Source: Planktothrix rubescens CCAP 1459/22 (GTDB lineage Bacteria > Cyanobacteriota > Cyanobacteriia > Cyanobacteriales > Microcoleaceae). From it: a stretch of DNA of 64,000 nt. Made by a program: the position numbers and the translations under genes. The notes under the pieces are model-generated. The model ran no database searches, was not told where the DNA came from, and saw only the letters and a program-made list of their open reading frames with translations. The stretch spans positions 2,412,001-2,476,000 of the forward strand of contig LR882958.1 in NCBI GenBank assembly GCA_904830895.1, written 5' to 3'. Position 1 is the first letter of the stretch. Each line of letters starts with the position of its first letter. Shown here piece after piece: positions 7,576 to 16,557 of this stretch.

Positions 7576-9696
7576 CTAATTCCCTAAAGGAATTTCAATT
7601 AAAAAGTTAGTTCCGGTTCCTAATACTGAAAAACAAGTAAGTTCTCCGTGGTGTTTATCCGTGACTAAATGATAGGCAATTGATAATCCTAAACTGGTGC
7701 CTTTTCCCTGTAATTGTGGGGGAATAAACGGATCAAAAATACTTTTCCGTTCTATTTCCGACATCCCAATTCCATTATCCGCAATCGAAATAGCCACGGT
7801 ATTTTCATTTTCTAAATAGGTGCGAATAATAATCTTAGGTTGATCCACTAAATCATCCTTAAAACTGGTAGCTTCTAAACGATCAATGGTGTAGGTAAGT
7901 AAATTCATAAACACTTGATTTAGTTGTCCCGCATAGCAACCCACTTTGGGTAAAGCACTATATTCTTTAACTAAAGTAATACCCGATCTTCCGGCTTTTG
8001 CTTGCAAACGATTTTGTAAGATTAAGATTGTACTATCTAACCCTTCATGAATATCAACAAACTTCATTTGGGATTCATCTAAACGGGTGAAATGACGTAG
8101 CGATCGCACGACATCTCTAATTCGTTCAGCCCCAACTTTCATCGACTCTAACATCCGGGGTAAATCCTGCTTTAAAAAGCTCAAATTAACTTCTTCTATC
8201 TCATCGGCAATTTCAGGAACAATTTCAGGATAATACTGTTGATATAAGCTAACTAAATTCATTAAATCTTCAATATAATTTTTAGCATGAACAATATTTC
8301 CCGAAATAAAACTAACTGGATTATTAATTTCATGGGCAATTCCAGCCACCAACTGCCCCAAAGATGACATTTTTTCGGTTTGAATTAGTTGGGTTTGGGT
8401 GCGTTGAAGTTGAGTTAAAATAGTTTCTAATTCGGCTCGTCGTTTCGCTTCTTGTTCTTCACTTTGGCGTAATGCCTGTTCCATTTGTTGACGTTCCGTA
8501 ATATCTAAACCCACAAAAACCGCCGCCGAACCTCGGTGATATTTTTGGGCGACAATTAAATAGGTGCAAGGAAGTCCTCGGACATTTGCTGTTAATTCCC
8601 GTGAACTTTTCCAATGATCTTGAGCAAAAAATTCATAGACAAATTGATTAAATTCTGGGCTAGTTTGGAGAAATCCCACCTCTTTCCCGATAAAGGTTTC
8701 CGCCGGAACATTGTAAGAATTAGCTAAATGGCGATTCACCCCTAAATATTTCAAATCGGAACTAATCCAAGAAACTAATCCGGGGACGGCATTTAATACC
8801 GCTTCTAATTGATCCTTGGAGGCTAAAATGGCAGAGGAAGTGGCTTTTTGTTCAGAAATATCATGGGCAAAACCACAAATTAAGGGCAAACCTGGAACTG
8901 AAACTGAACCTAATTCGGTTTCAACGGTTAAAGTGGGATCGGAGGACTCTAATTCTAAATAATTAATTTTAAAATTAACCGGAAAAATGGAACCGGATTT
9001 TCTTTGATAACTGGACTCAAAGGTTAATGATCCTTTTTGTTTCAATTCTTGGCAATATTCCTGCCAAACCACGGCGGTTAAATCGGGATCAATATTATGA
9101 ATATTCAGTTGCAGTAATTCACTTTCTGTATAGCCCAACATCCGACAAGCGGATTGATTCACATAGCAAAAATTACCTTCTAAAGTCATCCAAAAAATAG
9201 CCGTTGCCGCCTGATCAAATGCCTTTTGAGTCAGTTTTAATTTTTCTTGTAATTGTTTTTGAGGCGTAATCACTTCCAAGTATAAAATTAACCCCCCAAT
9301 CTCTCCCGATGCAGTTTGCCAAGGTTGCACTACCCATTTATTCCACTGAGTCGAACCCTGGGCTTGAGGGTGGTGGGTTTCCAGTTCCCAACGGGGCAAT
9401 TTCCCCTCCAAAGATTGTTGGGCATTCTGATACCAAATTTCGGGTAAATGGGGAAACCATTGTTGATGAGCAGAACCGATTAAATTAATATTTCCTTCGC
9501 CATAGTCCTGTTGCCATTGGCGGGATACGGCTAAATATCGCAGTTGCGGGTCAACCATGGCCATCGCCGTCGGCAGATATTCCACGAAGCGACGGAAATA
9601 ATCTGGATCAGAGTGGTCAGAATCTGGGGCACCGAACCCAGTCCCCGGTGGGTCAGAAGGGTTGGAAATAGTAGTGGGTTGAACTTGTTTATCCAC
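7576..9696 (-). CDS. Multi-PAS sensor histidine kinase
   Basis: A 706-residue soluble kinase without evident membrane helices. Three PAS-like domains lie at about 35-150, 155-285 (with NFCYVNQSACRMLGYTESEL) and 290-405. A short coiled coil leads to the HisKA phosphoacceptor motif GIAHEINNPVSFISGN (His at about 456). The C-terminal HATPase has DNGIGM (G1) and GTSLGLSIA (G2). The N-box reads FMNLLTYTIDRLE, where the second asparagine usual in NLLxNA is replaced by tyrosine; this residue normally helps bind Mg-ATP, so catalytic efficiency may be altered. No response regulator is adjacent, so it is an orphan kinase of unknown signal. Confidence 0.9.
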   Translation of the reverse strand: MDKQVQPTTISNPSDPPGTGFGAPDSDHSDPDYFRRFVEYLPTAMAMVDPQLRYLAVSRQWQQDYGEGNINLIGSAHQQWFPHLPEIWYQNAQQSLEGKLPRWELETHHPQAQGSTQWNKWVVQPWQTASGEIGGLILYLEVITPQKQLQEKLKLTQKAFDQAATAIFWMTLEGNFCYVNQSACRMLGYTESELLQLNIHNIDPDLTAVVWQEYCQELKQKGSLTFESSYQRKSGSIFPVNFKINYLELESSDPTLTVETELGSVSVPGLPLICGFAHDISEQKATSSAILASKDQLEAVLNAVPGLVSWISSDLKYLGVNRHLANSYNVPAETFIGKEVGFLQTSPEFNQFVYEFFAQDHWKSSRELTANVRGLPCTYLIVAQKYHRGSAAVFVGLDITERQQMEQALRQSEEQEAKRRAELETILTQLQRTQTQLIQTEKMSSLGQLVAGIAHEINNPVSFISGNIVHAKNYIEDLMNLVSLYQQYYPEIVPEIADEIEEVNLSFLKQDLPRMLESMKVGAERIRDVVRSLRHFTRLDESQMKFVDIHEGLDSTILILQNRLQAKAGRSGITLVKEYSALPKVGCYAGQLNQVFMNLLTYTIDRLEATSFKDDLVDQPKIIIRTYLENENTVAISIADNGIGMSEIERKSIFDPFIPPQLQGKGTSLGLSIAYHLVTDKHHGELTCFSVLGTGTNFLIEIPLGN

Positions 9697-9980
9697 GATT
9701 TGACACTCCCTCCGTCAAAATTGGGTTAGGAAAACTCCATTTGTTTATACAAGATGGAAGATATTGATTCATTGAAATTTAATATTACCCTGATGATGGG
9801 TCTTACCCTCCATTGTATAATTAATTGCCGGAGTTTGTCTATAAATTGAGCCTTTTTCCTGATAATTCCTACCGCATCAAGGTAATCTCAACCGGAAGTT
9901 ATGCTTTTTTACTTCAATTAATTCTCATCTATTATACTGAAATTTAATCAAACAATTAATTCGACTTGACAAAGTTTGGG
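9697..9980. other. Intergenic region, no gene recognised
   Basis: This AT-rich stretch holds the upstream region of the histidine kinase. I see no convincing ORF, RNA gene or strong promoter; translation in the six frames gives only short fragments. Confidence 0.5.
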
Positions 9981-10043
9981 GTGAGAAAGCCCTAAAGGGC
10001 TGACTACGGGGGGGTGAGAAAGCCCTAAAGGGCTTACTACGGG
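9981..10043. repeat. Two-copy 30-base repeat with hairpin, likely terminator region of tpsB
   Basis: The unit gtgagaaagccctaaagggc occurs at 9981 and again at 10014, each extending about 30 bases and differing at one position. Each contains the hairpin agccctaaagggct. It ends one base before the TpsB stop codon, so it may act as terminator, but the direct duplication marks it as an interspersed repeat. Confidence 0.75.
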
Positions 10044-10044
10044 G

Positions 10045-11886
10045 TTAGAAGGGTTTCCAGTTGAAAAGGAAATAAATCCCTTGTTCCTGTAAACTGCGAT
10101 CGCTAGACTCTAATTTAATTAAGGGAATGCCCCAGTCAATCTGTGCAGTTATCTGATCGCTATATTGCCATCTTAATCCTAACCCAATTGATAATAATGT
10201 GCGATCAGGTAATGCTGATTCTCCGGGCGCATTCCAAGATTGACCAAAATCCATAAAAGGTGTGAGTTGTAGGACACCTTCACCATTTTTAGTTCTCAAA
10301 ATTGGATAACGCAATTCTGCGGAGGCAAATATCACATTATCGCGTAACAAAACGTCTTGACGATACCCTCGCACACTCTCTAAACCCCCCAGTCCCATCT
10401 GTTCTAAAGCCAGTAATTCTTGGTTGGTGAGTTGAACATCAGAACGGAGTAAAAAAATCGTATCGGGCGCTAATAAACGTACCCATTGAGCTTGACCGCG
10501 CCAGGAAAAATATTTACTATCGGGTTGATTAGAACTGAGGGTGGCATCGAATAATCCTACCCCGAAACTGAGTTGCGATCGCACCGCTAAGACCTGTTTT
10601 GGCCCCTGATTGGTATATTCTTGAAACAACCGCAAAACAGAAAGTCGGGTTTTTCCATCCTCCTCGGCCCCCCTAGACAGGGGAAAACCCACTCCTAAAA
10701 TACTTGTATCACTTTCCTGACGGCCAAAGGTTAATCCTAATGCTAATTCCTCCGTTGGAGTGCGGATAATTGGTTGGCGAAATCGCAATTCATACGTCCG
10801 ACTATTCGCCCTAATATCTAAATCGTTAAACGGCGGTTCAATAATTTGGCTATTAGTCGAGTTAAAATAAAATCCTAATGTGGCATTGCGAGATGTCAGG
10901 GGAAAGGTATATAAAACATCCCCAATACTACTTCCTTGGGTATTACTAAAGGATAATTCTAAGCGATCGCCCTGTCCCAATAAATTCCCTTCTTTGACTT
11001 CAATTCCCCGTTGCCAAGATCCCACCGCCGGAGACCGATTATTATTGGTAAATAAATTCAGATCAAAGGTTTTTGCCGTTTGAAATTCAATATTTAGAAT
11101 ACTTTCCCCAGGTTGAGTTCCAGTTGCCAATTCCGCCGAAATCGTTTTTACCACCGGATCAAGTTGTAGCAATTGTAAAGCCTGTAACAGATGGTTTTGA
11201 TTAAAGGGTTTCTGAGTCACTAATTCTAACCGACTTTTAATATAGTTGGGATTTAAACGTCCTTTTCCTTTAATATTAATCTCGGTCACTTTCCCTTCTA
11301 AAATTGCTATAGTAACAATTCCATTTGTCAAAGGTTGAGCCGGAATAAACGCACCGGAGGTAATATAACCCTGTTTAATATATAAATCCGTTACCGCAGA
11401 ACGGGCTTGCAATAGTTCTGTAAAAGTAATCGGACGACCGACAAAATCTTTTGTAATTTCAGCTAATTTTTGATCAGAAAAAACCGTATTTCCTTGAAAA
11501 TTAAACCGTTCAATATTAATAGTATTGGGACTATCTGGAATATTTTCTGGAGTTTCTTGTATAGGAACCGATGGAGAAAATAATGGTTCTGTTGGGGGTA
11601 AAGTTTCAGGAAGTTGGGGTTCTGGGAGTCCAGGTTGAGGAGGAATCGGGATAATAGAACGATCGGAGGGCAAAGAATCTGGAATTTCAGCCAAAACCGG
11701 ACGAACTACCGCAGTTAAGACGCAATTAATTTGTACCGCCAGAATCAAACTAGCAAAGAGTCGAGAATAGACTTGAATATACCGAAGGCGAGAAAATTGC
11801 CATAGCAGGATCAATAATTTCAGATTCGGTTTAAACTGTTCTACGGGTAAACAATTAATCGAATTGAGAAGATTCAAATGGCGCAT
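10045..11886 (-). CDS. TpsB-type outer-membrane transporter (ShlB/FhaC/HecB family)
   Basis: A 613-residue protein with a hydrophobic segment near residue 45-65 consistent with an unusually long export signal ending around VLAEIP. Then comes a proline-rich stretch (70-115), a POTRA-like region (about 120-200: NIERFNFQGNTVFSDQKLAEI and AILEGKVTEINIKGKG) and a C-terminal beta-barrel (about 280-613) with alternating strands and a terminal aromatic residue (LFNWKPF). FhaC-like proteins export large adhesins or haemolysins in two-partner secretion. No TpsA partner is in the window, so it is an orphan here or serves a distant substrate. The true start may be further inside, since the signal begins late. 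Confidence 0.85.
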   Translation of the reverse strand: MRHLNLLNSINCLPVEQFKPNLKLLILLWQFSRLRYIQVYSRLFASLILAVQINCVLTAVVRPVLAEIPDSLPSDRSIIPIPPQPGLPEPQLPETLPPTEPLFSPSVPIQETPENIPDSPNTINIERFNFQGNTVFSDQKLAEITKDFVGRPITFTELLQARSAVTDLYIKQGYITSGAFIPAQPLTNGIVTIAILEGKVTEINIKGKGRLNPNYIKSRLELVTQKPFNQNHLLQALQLLQLDPVVKTISAELATGTQPGESILNIEFQTAKTFDLNLFTNNNRSPAVGSWQRGIEVKEGNLLGQGDRLELSFSNTQGSSIGDVLYTFPLTSRNATLGFYFNSTNSQIIEPPFNDLDIRANSRTYELRFRQPIIRTPTEELALGLTFGRQESDTSILGVGFPLSRGAEEDGKTRLSVLRLFQEYTNQGPKQVLAVRSQLSFGVGLFDATLSSNQPDSKYFSWRGQAQWVRLLAPDTIFLLRSDVQLTNQELLALEQMGLGGLESVRGYRQDVLLRDNVIFASAELRYPILRTKNGEGVLQLTPFMDFGQSWNAPGESALPDRTLLSIGLGLRWQYSDQITAQIDWGIPLIKLESSDRSLQEQGIYFLFNWKPF

Positions 11887-11938
11887 AAAAAAAGTTTTAA
11901 ATTATGTTTTGCTTAAAAAAATATCAAGAATATGCTAC

Positions 11939-12061
11939 TAAGTAGTTACACAAAATAAATTACCTAGTTGAGAAAGGGAACAGCCCCCCCAAACCCCCCG
12001 TGCACGGGGGGGGGGAGGGAACAGGGTGGAGGATGTGTAATTAATTTTGTTTAGGTACTTA
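11939..12061. mobile_element. MITE-like element, family 1, copy A
   Basis: A 123-base element beginning taagtagttacacaaaataa and ending ttaattttgtttaggtactta, giving imperfect terminal inverted repeats (TAAGTA at the outer ends, AATTAC inside). Its GC-rich core is nearly the same as in copy B at 39893-40018. It ends ten bases before the ferredoxin start, so it may supply or displace that gene's promoter. No coding capacity. Confidence 0.75.
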
Positions 12062-12071
12062 TCATCTTTTT

Positions 12072-12413
12072 ATGACCATGGTTTATCAAGTCCGTCTGAT
12101 TAACGAAGCTGAAGGTTTAGATTACACAATTGCAGTTCCTGATGACCAATATATTCTCGATATTGCAGAAGACAACGGGATTCGTCTACCATCAGGATGT
12201 AAACAAGGAGATTGTTCAGCTTGTGTGGCTAAACTCCTCCAGGGTCAAGTAGATCAAAGTGAACAGAAATTTCTTCGTCTTGGGGAAATTGCCCTGGGCT
12301 ATACTGTAACCTGTGTCGCCTATCCCCGTTCAGATTGTACCCTCATTACCCATCAAGAAAAGGTTTTATATCAGTCTTCTCTATATCATCGGTCTAGTTC
12401 TGATCCCGGTTAA
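12072..12413 (+). CDS. [2Fe-2S] plant-type ferredoxin
   Basis: A 113-residue ferredoxin with the binding pattern SGCKQGDCSACVAK (C-x4-C-x2-C, about residues 43-51) and the fourth cysteine in GYTVTCVAYP (about 81). It accepts and passes single electrons in the cytoplasm, but the donor and acceptor are unknown; several divergent paralogues exist in cyanobacteria beside photosynthetic PetF. A second in-frame ATG two codons downstream (12078, MVYQVRL) is an equally good start. The C-terminal extension after TLITHQE is slightly longer than in PetF. A MITE-like element lies directly upstream, replacing the usual promoter region. Confidence 0.9.
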   Translation: MTMVYQVRLINEAEGLDYTIAVPDDQYILDIAEDNGIRLPSGCKQGDCSACVAKLLQGQVDQSEQKFLRLGEIALGYTVTCVAYPRSDCTLITHQEKVLYQSSLYHRSSSDPG

Positions 12414-12458
12414 TTCTTCGATTTGTTTAGATAATATTTTCCCCAAAAACAAGTAATT

Positions 12459-15275
12459 TTATCTCGACTGAAATACAGTTTTTTCCAAGATTGGTCTAAC
12501 GTCAGATGGATTTCTTGAGACTTCACGTTGCCAATAACCAAAGCCACCATGCTGATTAACAGCTTGAATCCACTGATCTAAAAATCCCCATTTAGCCTCA
12601 TCTTGGCGAGTTGGTTGTCCTTTAGTTTCCAGAATCAATAAATTGCCATTTTTCAGACGCACTATAAAGTCAGGGCGATATTTGCGAACAACTCCATTAA
12701 AAATATAGAGAATTTCAAATCCCAGGTGATCGTTTTTTACCCAAGCATCAACATAGTCATTCCGATCCAATTCAAAGGCTTCGCTGGCTTCCCATGTACT
12801 ATCAAAAATGCAACAACTAATATGGGATTTTTGGGTATATTCACAAGGTTTACCCGTATACCAAGGGCGCATATCAGATGTAGAACGGATGGGATGTTCT
12901 GGATCAAATACTGGTTCAATTACTTCTGTATTTTCTAAATAAATAGCCTGCCAAATATGTTGCACAATTTTACTCATATTGAGAGTAATCAGAATCCGCC
13001 GTCTAATTGCGTCCACACTAAATAAGGGTGGATTAATTTCGATGAAATCTGATTGGATAAATTCTTCTAATAATCGAATCAGCTTGGCTAGTAAGTATTC
13101 TCGATTACCTTGCCAACCGGGTTTCATCTGTTCAAATATATCCCTAGAAACTTCAAAAGCAATTTTTTGCATCCGTTGTTTTCGACCTAAATCTTCTAGG
13201 TCAATTGCCTTGATTTTTGTTACATCCGGTTTGCCATCGACACTCGGAGCGAGTTCTGCTAGGGTAATATTTTCAAAGGCATCTAACTTTAAAGGTTCAA
13301 CCAGACTCAGATCGAGTTTTAGTTCTGGTTTATAAATATAATCAATGCGGACAATATTGGGAAAGCTTATTTCAAACTGCTGTTTTTCAGGATCGGGTTT
13401 AATTTCAGTCTTAGGATTAGGTGGTGGTGGTGGAGTTCCTTCATCAGATTCGTGGGGAAGAAAGGTAAAAGGAACACCAAAAATATTAACATATTCGGCT
13501 TCGAGTAAGTTTGTTTCTGGGTTAATATCATAAGCAGTTCTCCTTAAACCTCTACCTACAACTTGTTCGCAAAGAAGTTGACTAGAAAATGCGCGAATCC
13601 CCATAATATGAGTCACAGTTTTAGCATCCCAACCTTCAGATAACATCCCAACAGAAATAACATTTTGAATTTGTTCCCCAGGCTTCCCAAGTTGACCGAC
13701 TGTATCAACTGTTTTTCGTAAAAGTTCTGCTTGTTCCTTCTTTGAAAGTTTGCGAATAGGTTCATCATCAGAGTTATCATCTTCGCTATTTTCTGCGGTG
13801 GTATTTTGTATTTCGCTACTTTCTTCTTGGGATTCTGCCATTTTTAAAACATTAGAATCAATATGTAAAGTGCGTTCTGAGTTACAGAGTTCTTCGATAT
13901 GAATTTTGTGATGATCAAAAGCATATTTAATTCTAGCCGCAGTTTCGGTACGGTTAGCAATAGAAATCATGGCTGGTGGAACTTTATGCCCCGATTCTTG
14001 CCATGCTTTCGCAGTTTCTAGCCAATCTTTTCCGAGTAAAAGATAGCCATTAGCCAGCAAATCAGGGAGGGATTCATTAGGTTTGGCTTTACGATTGACA
14101 TCATCATAAACTTCTGGATCTCGATAAAGATGGTAAAGACGGGATTTAAAGTCTTTTACATTCAGTCTGGAATCGTCACGAATCACCACGCGAGGGGTTT
14201 TAACTAAACCGGATTCAATGGCATCATTTAAGCCAAAATCGCTGACAATCCAGCCAAATAAAGCTTCTTCTGAACTCTTTTTTCCAGAGGGTGCAAAGGG
14301 TGTGGCAGAAAAGTCAAAACAGGTGATAATTTTTCTGGCTTGGTGAATGCGATCGAGTCCACCAACCCATTTTGTGGCCTCATCTAATTCTTCTTTACTG
14401 ACACCTTTAATTTTGGATTCAGCAGGTATGCGCCATGCGTGGTGTGCTTCGTCGTTAATAACAACAATGTTGCTAGAATTGGCGATTTCTCCTAATACTT
14501 CTCTGGCGTAGGCTTCGTTACTTTTTGCACCCCGTTTATCAACTCCTTTTTTCTTCTTAATTTGTGCTTCTGTTTCCCAATTCAATGCGTGCCAGTTGCG
14601 GATTAATACTTTCCCTTGACGGAGTTTATCGAATAATCCCAGAGGAACAATATTGAATATTTCATAATAGTTATTTTCCGCAGATGGAAGCAGAACTTGT
14701 AGACGATTTCTAACAGTTAGTCCGGGGGCGACAATAAAAATAGCTTTAGAAAAACGGGTATCTTGGGGATAGGTAATTTTATTGATAATTTGCCATGCAA
14801 TTAACATTGCCATGACGATAGTTTTGCCCGAACCTGTTGCCATTTTGGAACAGAGACGTTTGAAGTTTCCGCCATCGTCAGGAATATCAATGCCAACTTT
14901 TGTAGATGGTGGTGATTCTGTTAGCCAGATTAGGGTTTTTATGGCTTCTAACTGACAGAAAAAGAAGGGAAAATCCCGTTCTTCTGAATTGTCCCAGTGT
15001 TCTAGTAGACGCTTGGTAACGCCTGTAACACCTGGGTATCCATCATCACACCAAGCTTTAACGCGGGGACGAATTTGGTTAACTAAAGGAATCTCGACAA
15101 ATTTACCAGGATCGTCGAAGGTTTTAGAGCTTTCGGAAGCGATAATATAGCCTGCGGGTCGTCTTCCTGCTGCTAGGTTAAATAGGCGAGAATTGCGATC
15201 GTAGTGCCAATATTGTTTGGGTTCTTCGTAGGGAGAATTGATAATGAGTTGATTAATTGTAGTTTGTGATGACAT
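12459..15275 (-). CDS. Type III-like restriction endonuclease subunit (Res), helicase-nuclease
   Basis: A 938-residue protein with a superfamily-2 helicase core: Walker A as GSGKT (148-152), DEAH in VINDEAHHAW (about 275), a FDFSATPFAPSG motif III-like block (about 322), and motif VI with CEQVVGRGLRR (about 565). The C-terminal region carries a PD-(D/E)xK nuclease pattern: YRPDFIVRLKNGNLLILETKGQ (D and ExK, about 870-890). It would translocate on and cut DNA lacking the partner methylation. Its methyltransferase is at 16558-20181 on the same strand, separated by a Uma2 gene and repeat debris. The acidic stretch around 485-505 is probably a flexible linker. Confidence 0.9.
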   Translation of the reverse strand: MSSQTTINQLIINSPYEEPKQYWHYDRNSRLFNLAAGRRPAGYIIASESSKTFDDPGKFVEIPLVNQIRPRVKAWCDDGYPGVTGVTKRLLEHWDNSEERDFPFFFCQLEAIKTLIWLTESPPSTKVGIDIPDDGGNFKRLCSKMATGSGKTIVMAMLIAWQIINKITYPQDTRFSKAIFIVAPGLTVRNRLQVLLPSAENNYYEIFNIVPLGLFDKLRQGKVLIRNWHALNWETEAQIKKKKGVDKRGAKSNEAYAREVLGEIANSSNIVVINDEAHHAWRIPAESKIKGVSKEELDEATKWVGGLDRIHQARKIITCFDFSATPFAPSGKKSSEEALFGWIVSDFGLNDAIESGLVKTPRVVIRDDSRLNVKDFKSRLYHLYRDPEVYDDVNRKAKPNESLPDLLANGYLLLGKDWLETAKAWQESGHKVPPAMISIANRTETAARIKYAFDHHKIHIEELCNSERTLHIDSNVLKMAESQEESSEIQNTTAENSEDDNSDDEPIRKLSKKEQAELLRKTVDTVGQLGKPGEQIQNVISVGMLSEGWDAKTVTHIMGIRAFSSQLLCEQVVGRGLRRTAYDINPETNLLEAEYVNIFGVPFTFLPHESDEGTPPPPPNPKTEIKPDPEKQQFEISFPNIVRIDYIYKPELKLDLSLVEPLKLDAFENITLAELAPSVDGKPDVTKIKAIDLEDLGRKQRMQKIAFEVSRDIFEQMKPGWQGNREYLLAKLIRLLEEFIQSDFIEINPPLFSVDAIRRRILITLNMSKIVQHIWQAIYLENTEVIEPVFDPEHPIRSTSDMRPWYTGKPCEYTQKSHISCCIFDSTWEASEAFELDRNDYVDAWVKNDHLGFEILYIFNGVVRKYRPDFIVRLKNGNLLILETKGQPTRQDEAKWGFLDQWIQAVNQHGGFGYWQREVSRNPSDVRPILEKTVFQSR

Positions 15276-15394
15276 AATGCTTCAATTTGTTGGACGTATC
15301 GTATCAATCAGATCGCATAGTTGGGTGACGGAGGGACAAAGGTTGAGGTCTTGTCAACTTATGTTATTTCAGTGAAATAAGACGGCTGGATCGA

Positions 15395-15434
15395 AATCTT
15401 ATTATAGTAAAACGCTTTTTATTATAATAAGATT
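15395..15434. repeat. AT-rich inverted repeat
   Basis: Arms AATCTTATTATA and TATAATAAGATT face each other around about 16 bases, between the Uma2 stop and the res start. It may act as a terminator for uma2. No longer homology was seen elsewhere in the window. Confidence 0.6.
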
Positions 15435-15448
15435 GATCGTCTGAATAC

Positions 15449-16057
15449 TTACTCACCATTAAAAATCTGTACGGCGGTCAAATTCAATTCTGGAAAAACT
15501 ACTGATTCAACTCTTTCATCTCCTCGAAACAGCTTAATTTGATACTCACCATCTACTAGCTGATAAACCGATAAAGTAGGTTGTTTTGGAGAACCAATAT
15601 AACGGCTACCACCTAAACCCAAATAATCTACAATCCAATATTCGGGAATTCCTAATGCTTCATAATCAATCATTTTGTGTGCATAATCATCGCGCCAATT
15701 TGTGCTAACAACTTCAACCACTAATTTGATAGAATCTCCCTGAGTAATAACTGATTCTCTTTCCCATCGAGATTCATTGGCTGCTACGGCTTGTTTATCT
15801 AATATAATGACATCTGGATCGTAGCCAGAGTTATCGCTAAATTTAATTGTACATTCCTTGGGAATAAAGTAAGGAAGTTGTAGTCGCCTGATTTCTAAAC
15901 CAAACTCGAACGCCTGAAAACCTGCGCTGGCTGAATGTTTACCAGTTGGATTTGGCATTTCAACAATAACTCCGTTATGTAGTTCATAGTGTCCGTTTTC
16001 TGGTTTCCATTCCAGAAAGTCATCGAAAGTTATTAACTTGGATATTGTTTGAGTCAT
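15449..16057 (-). CDS. Uma2-family (DUF820) PD-(D/E)xK endonuclease
   Basis: A 202-residue protein of the Uma2 family, extremely expanded in cyanobacteria and predicted to have a restriction-endonuclease-like fold. Visible elements: the opening ITFDDFLEW, ENGHYELHNGVIVEMPNPTGKHS, SGYDPDVIILD (catalytic-Asp region) and VVEVVSTNWRDDYAHKMIDYEALGIPEYWIVD (ExV core and Lys). I chose ATG 16057 because a GGAGG lies eight bases upstream; a TTG at 16072 would overlap that site. Most Uma2 proteins lack a known function. It sits between res and mod of the restriction locus but is probably not part of it. Confidence 0.85.
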   Translation of the reverse strand: MTQTISKLITFDDFLEWKPENGHYELHNGVIVEMPNPTGKHSASAGFQAFEFGLEIRRLQLPYFIPKECTIKFSDNSGYDPDVIILDKQAVAANESRWERESVITQGDSIKLVVEVVSTNWRDDYAHKMIDYEALGIPEYWIVDYLGLGGSRYIGSPKQPTLSVYQLVDGEYQIKLFRGDERVESVVFPELNLTAVQIFNGE

Positions 16058-16116
16058 TGGGAAAACCTCCAACTTTTTTTTCGGGTAATTAGTCTTTTAG
16101 TCTTCAATTTTAGTGA

Positions 16117-16319
16117 TATAGCAATCCTATTTGAGTTGTGTTCAAAAGTCCTGGGCAAAAGGGAACACCGGAACACCGGAACACCGGAACACCGGAACAG
16201 CCCCCCCAAACCCCCCGTGCACGGGGGGCTAGGGGGGGAGGGAACGCCGGATCTGGGGTAATACTTCTGGCTGTTTCATGTCAGTATTAAAATGTTACAA
16301 CCTATTTAGGATTGCTATA
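16117..16319. mobile_element. MITE-like element, family 2, with terminal inverted repeats
   Basis: A 203-base element whose ends are inverted copies of TATAGCAATCCTA (left at 16117; right ends at 16319). Inside are four to five tandem ggaacacc units (about 16161-16195) and the GC-rich core ending in ggatctgggg. Its right half (taatacttctggctgtttca to TATA) is also found inverted at 42296-42362. It has no coding capacity and truncates the DUF433 remnant beside it. Confidence 0.75.
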
Positions 16320-16471
16320 GGTAGATGAATAATTTGATCTTGATATTCATTATATTTATTTGTGGCTTCTTTATTGGTTAAATAATAAAGGATGCTTTCT
16401 ATTCCTACTCTTGTCCCTTTTACTCGAATGTCATCATCGGCTAAAAATTCAAAATATTCTTCTATTAGCAT
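16320..16471 (-). pseudogene. DUF433-family antitoxin-like remnant
   Basis: Minus-strand ATG at 16471 (preceded by a plausible ribosome site) opens MLIEEYFEFLADDDIRVKGTRVGIES, the conserved beginning of DUF433 proteins. The frame then jumps from ILY to YYLTNKEATNKY, so the middle third (the helix-turn-helix region) is missing, and it runs directly into the inverted-repeat end of the adjacent MITE. DUF433 proteins are small DNA-binding antitoxins often paired with DUF5615/PIN-like toxins; none is adjacent here. Confidence 0.75.
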
Positions 16472-16557
16472 GGTTTATTACTCCATTTTTGGTTTAGGTT
16501 TGATTGATATTCAGAGTCATAGTTTAGATTATAGCACTTACCCAGAAACCGGGTTTC

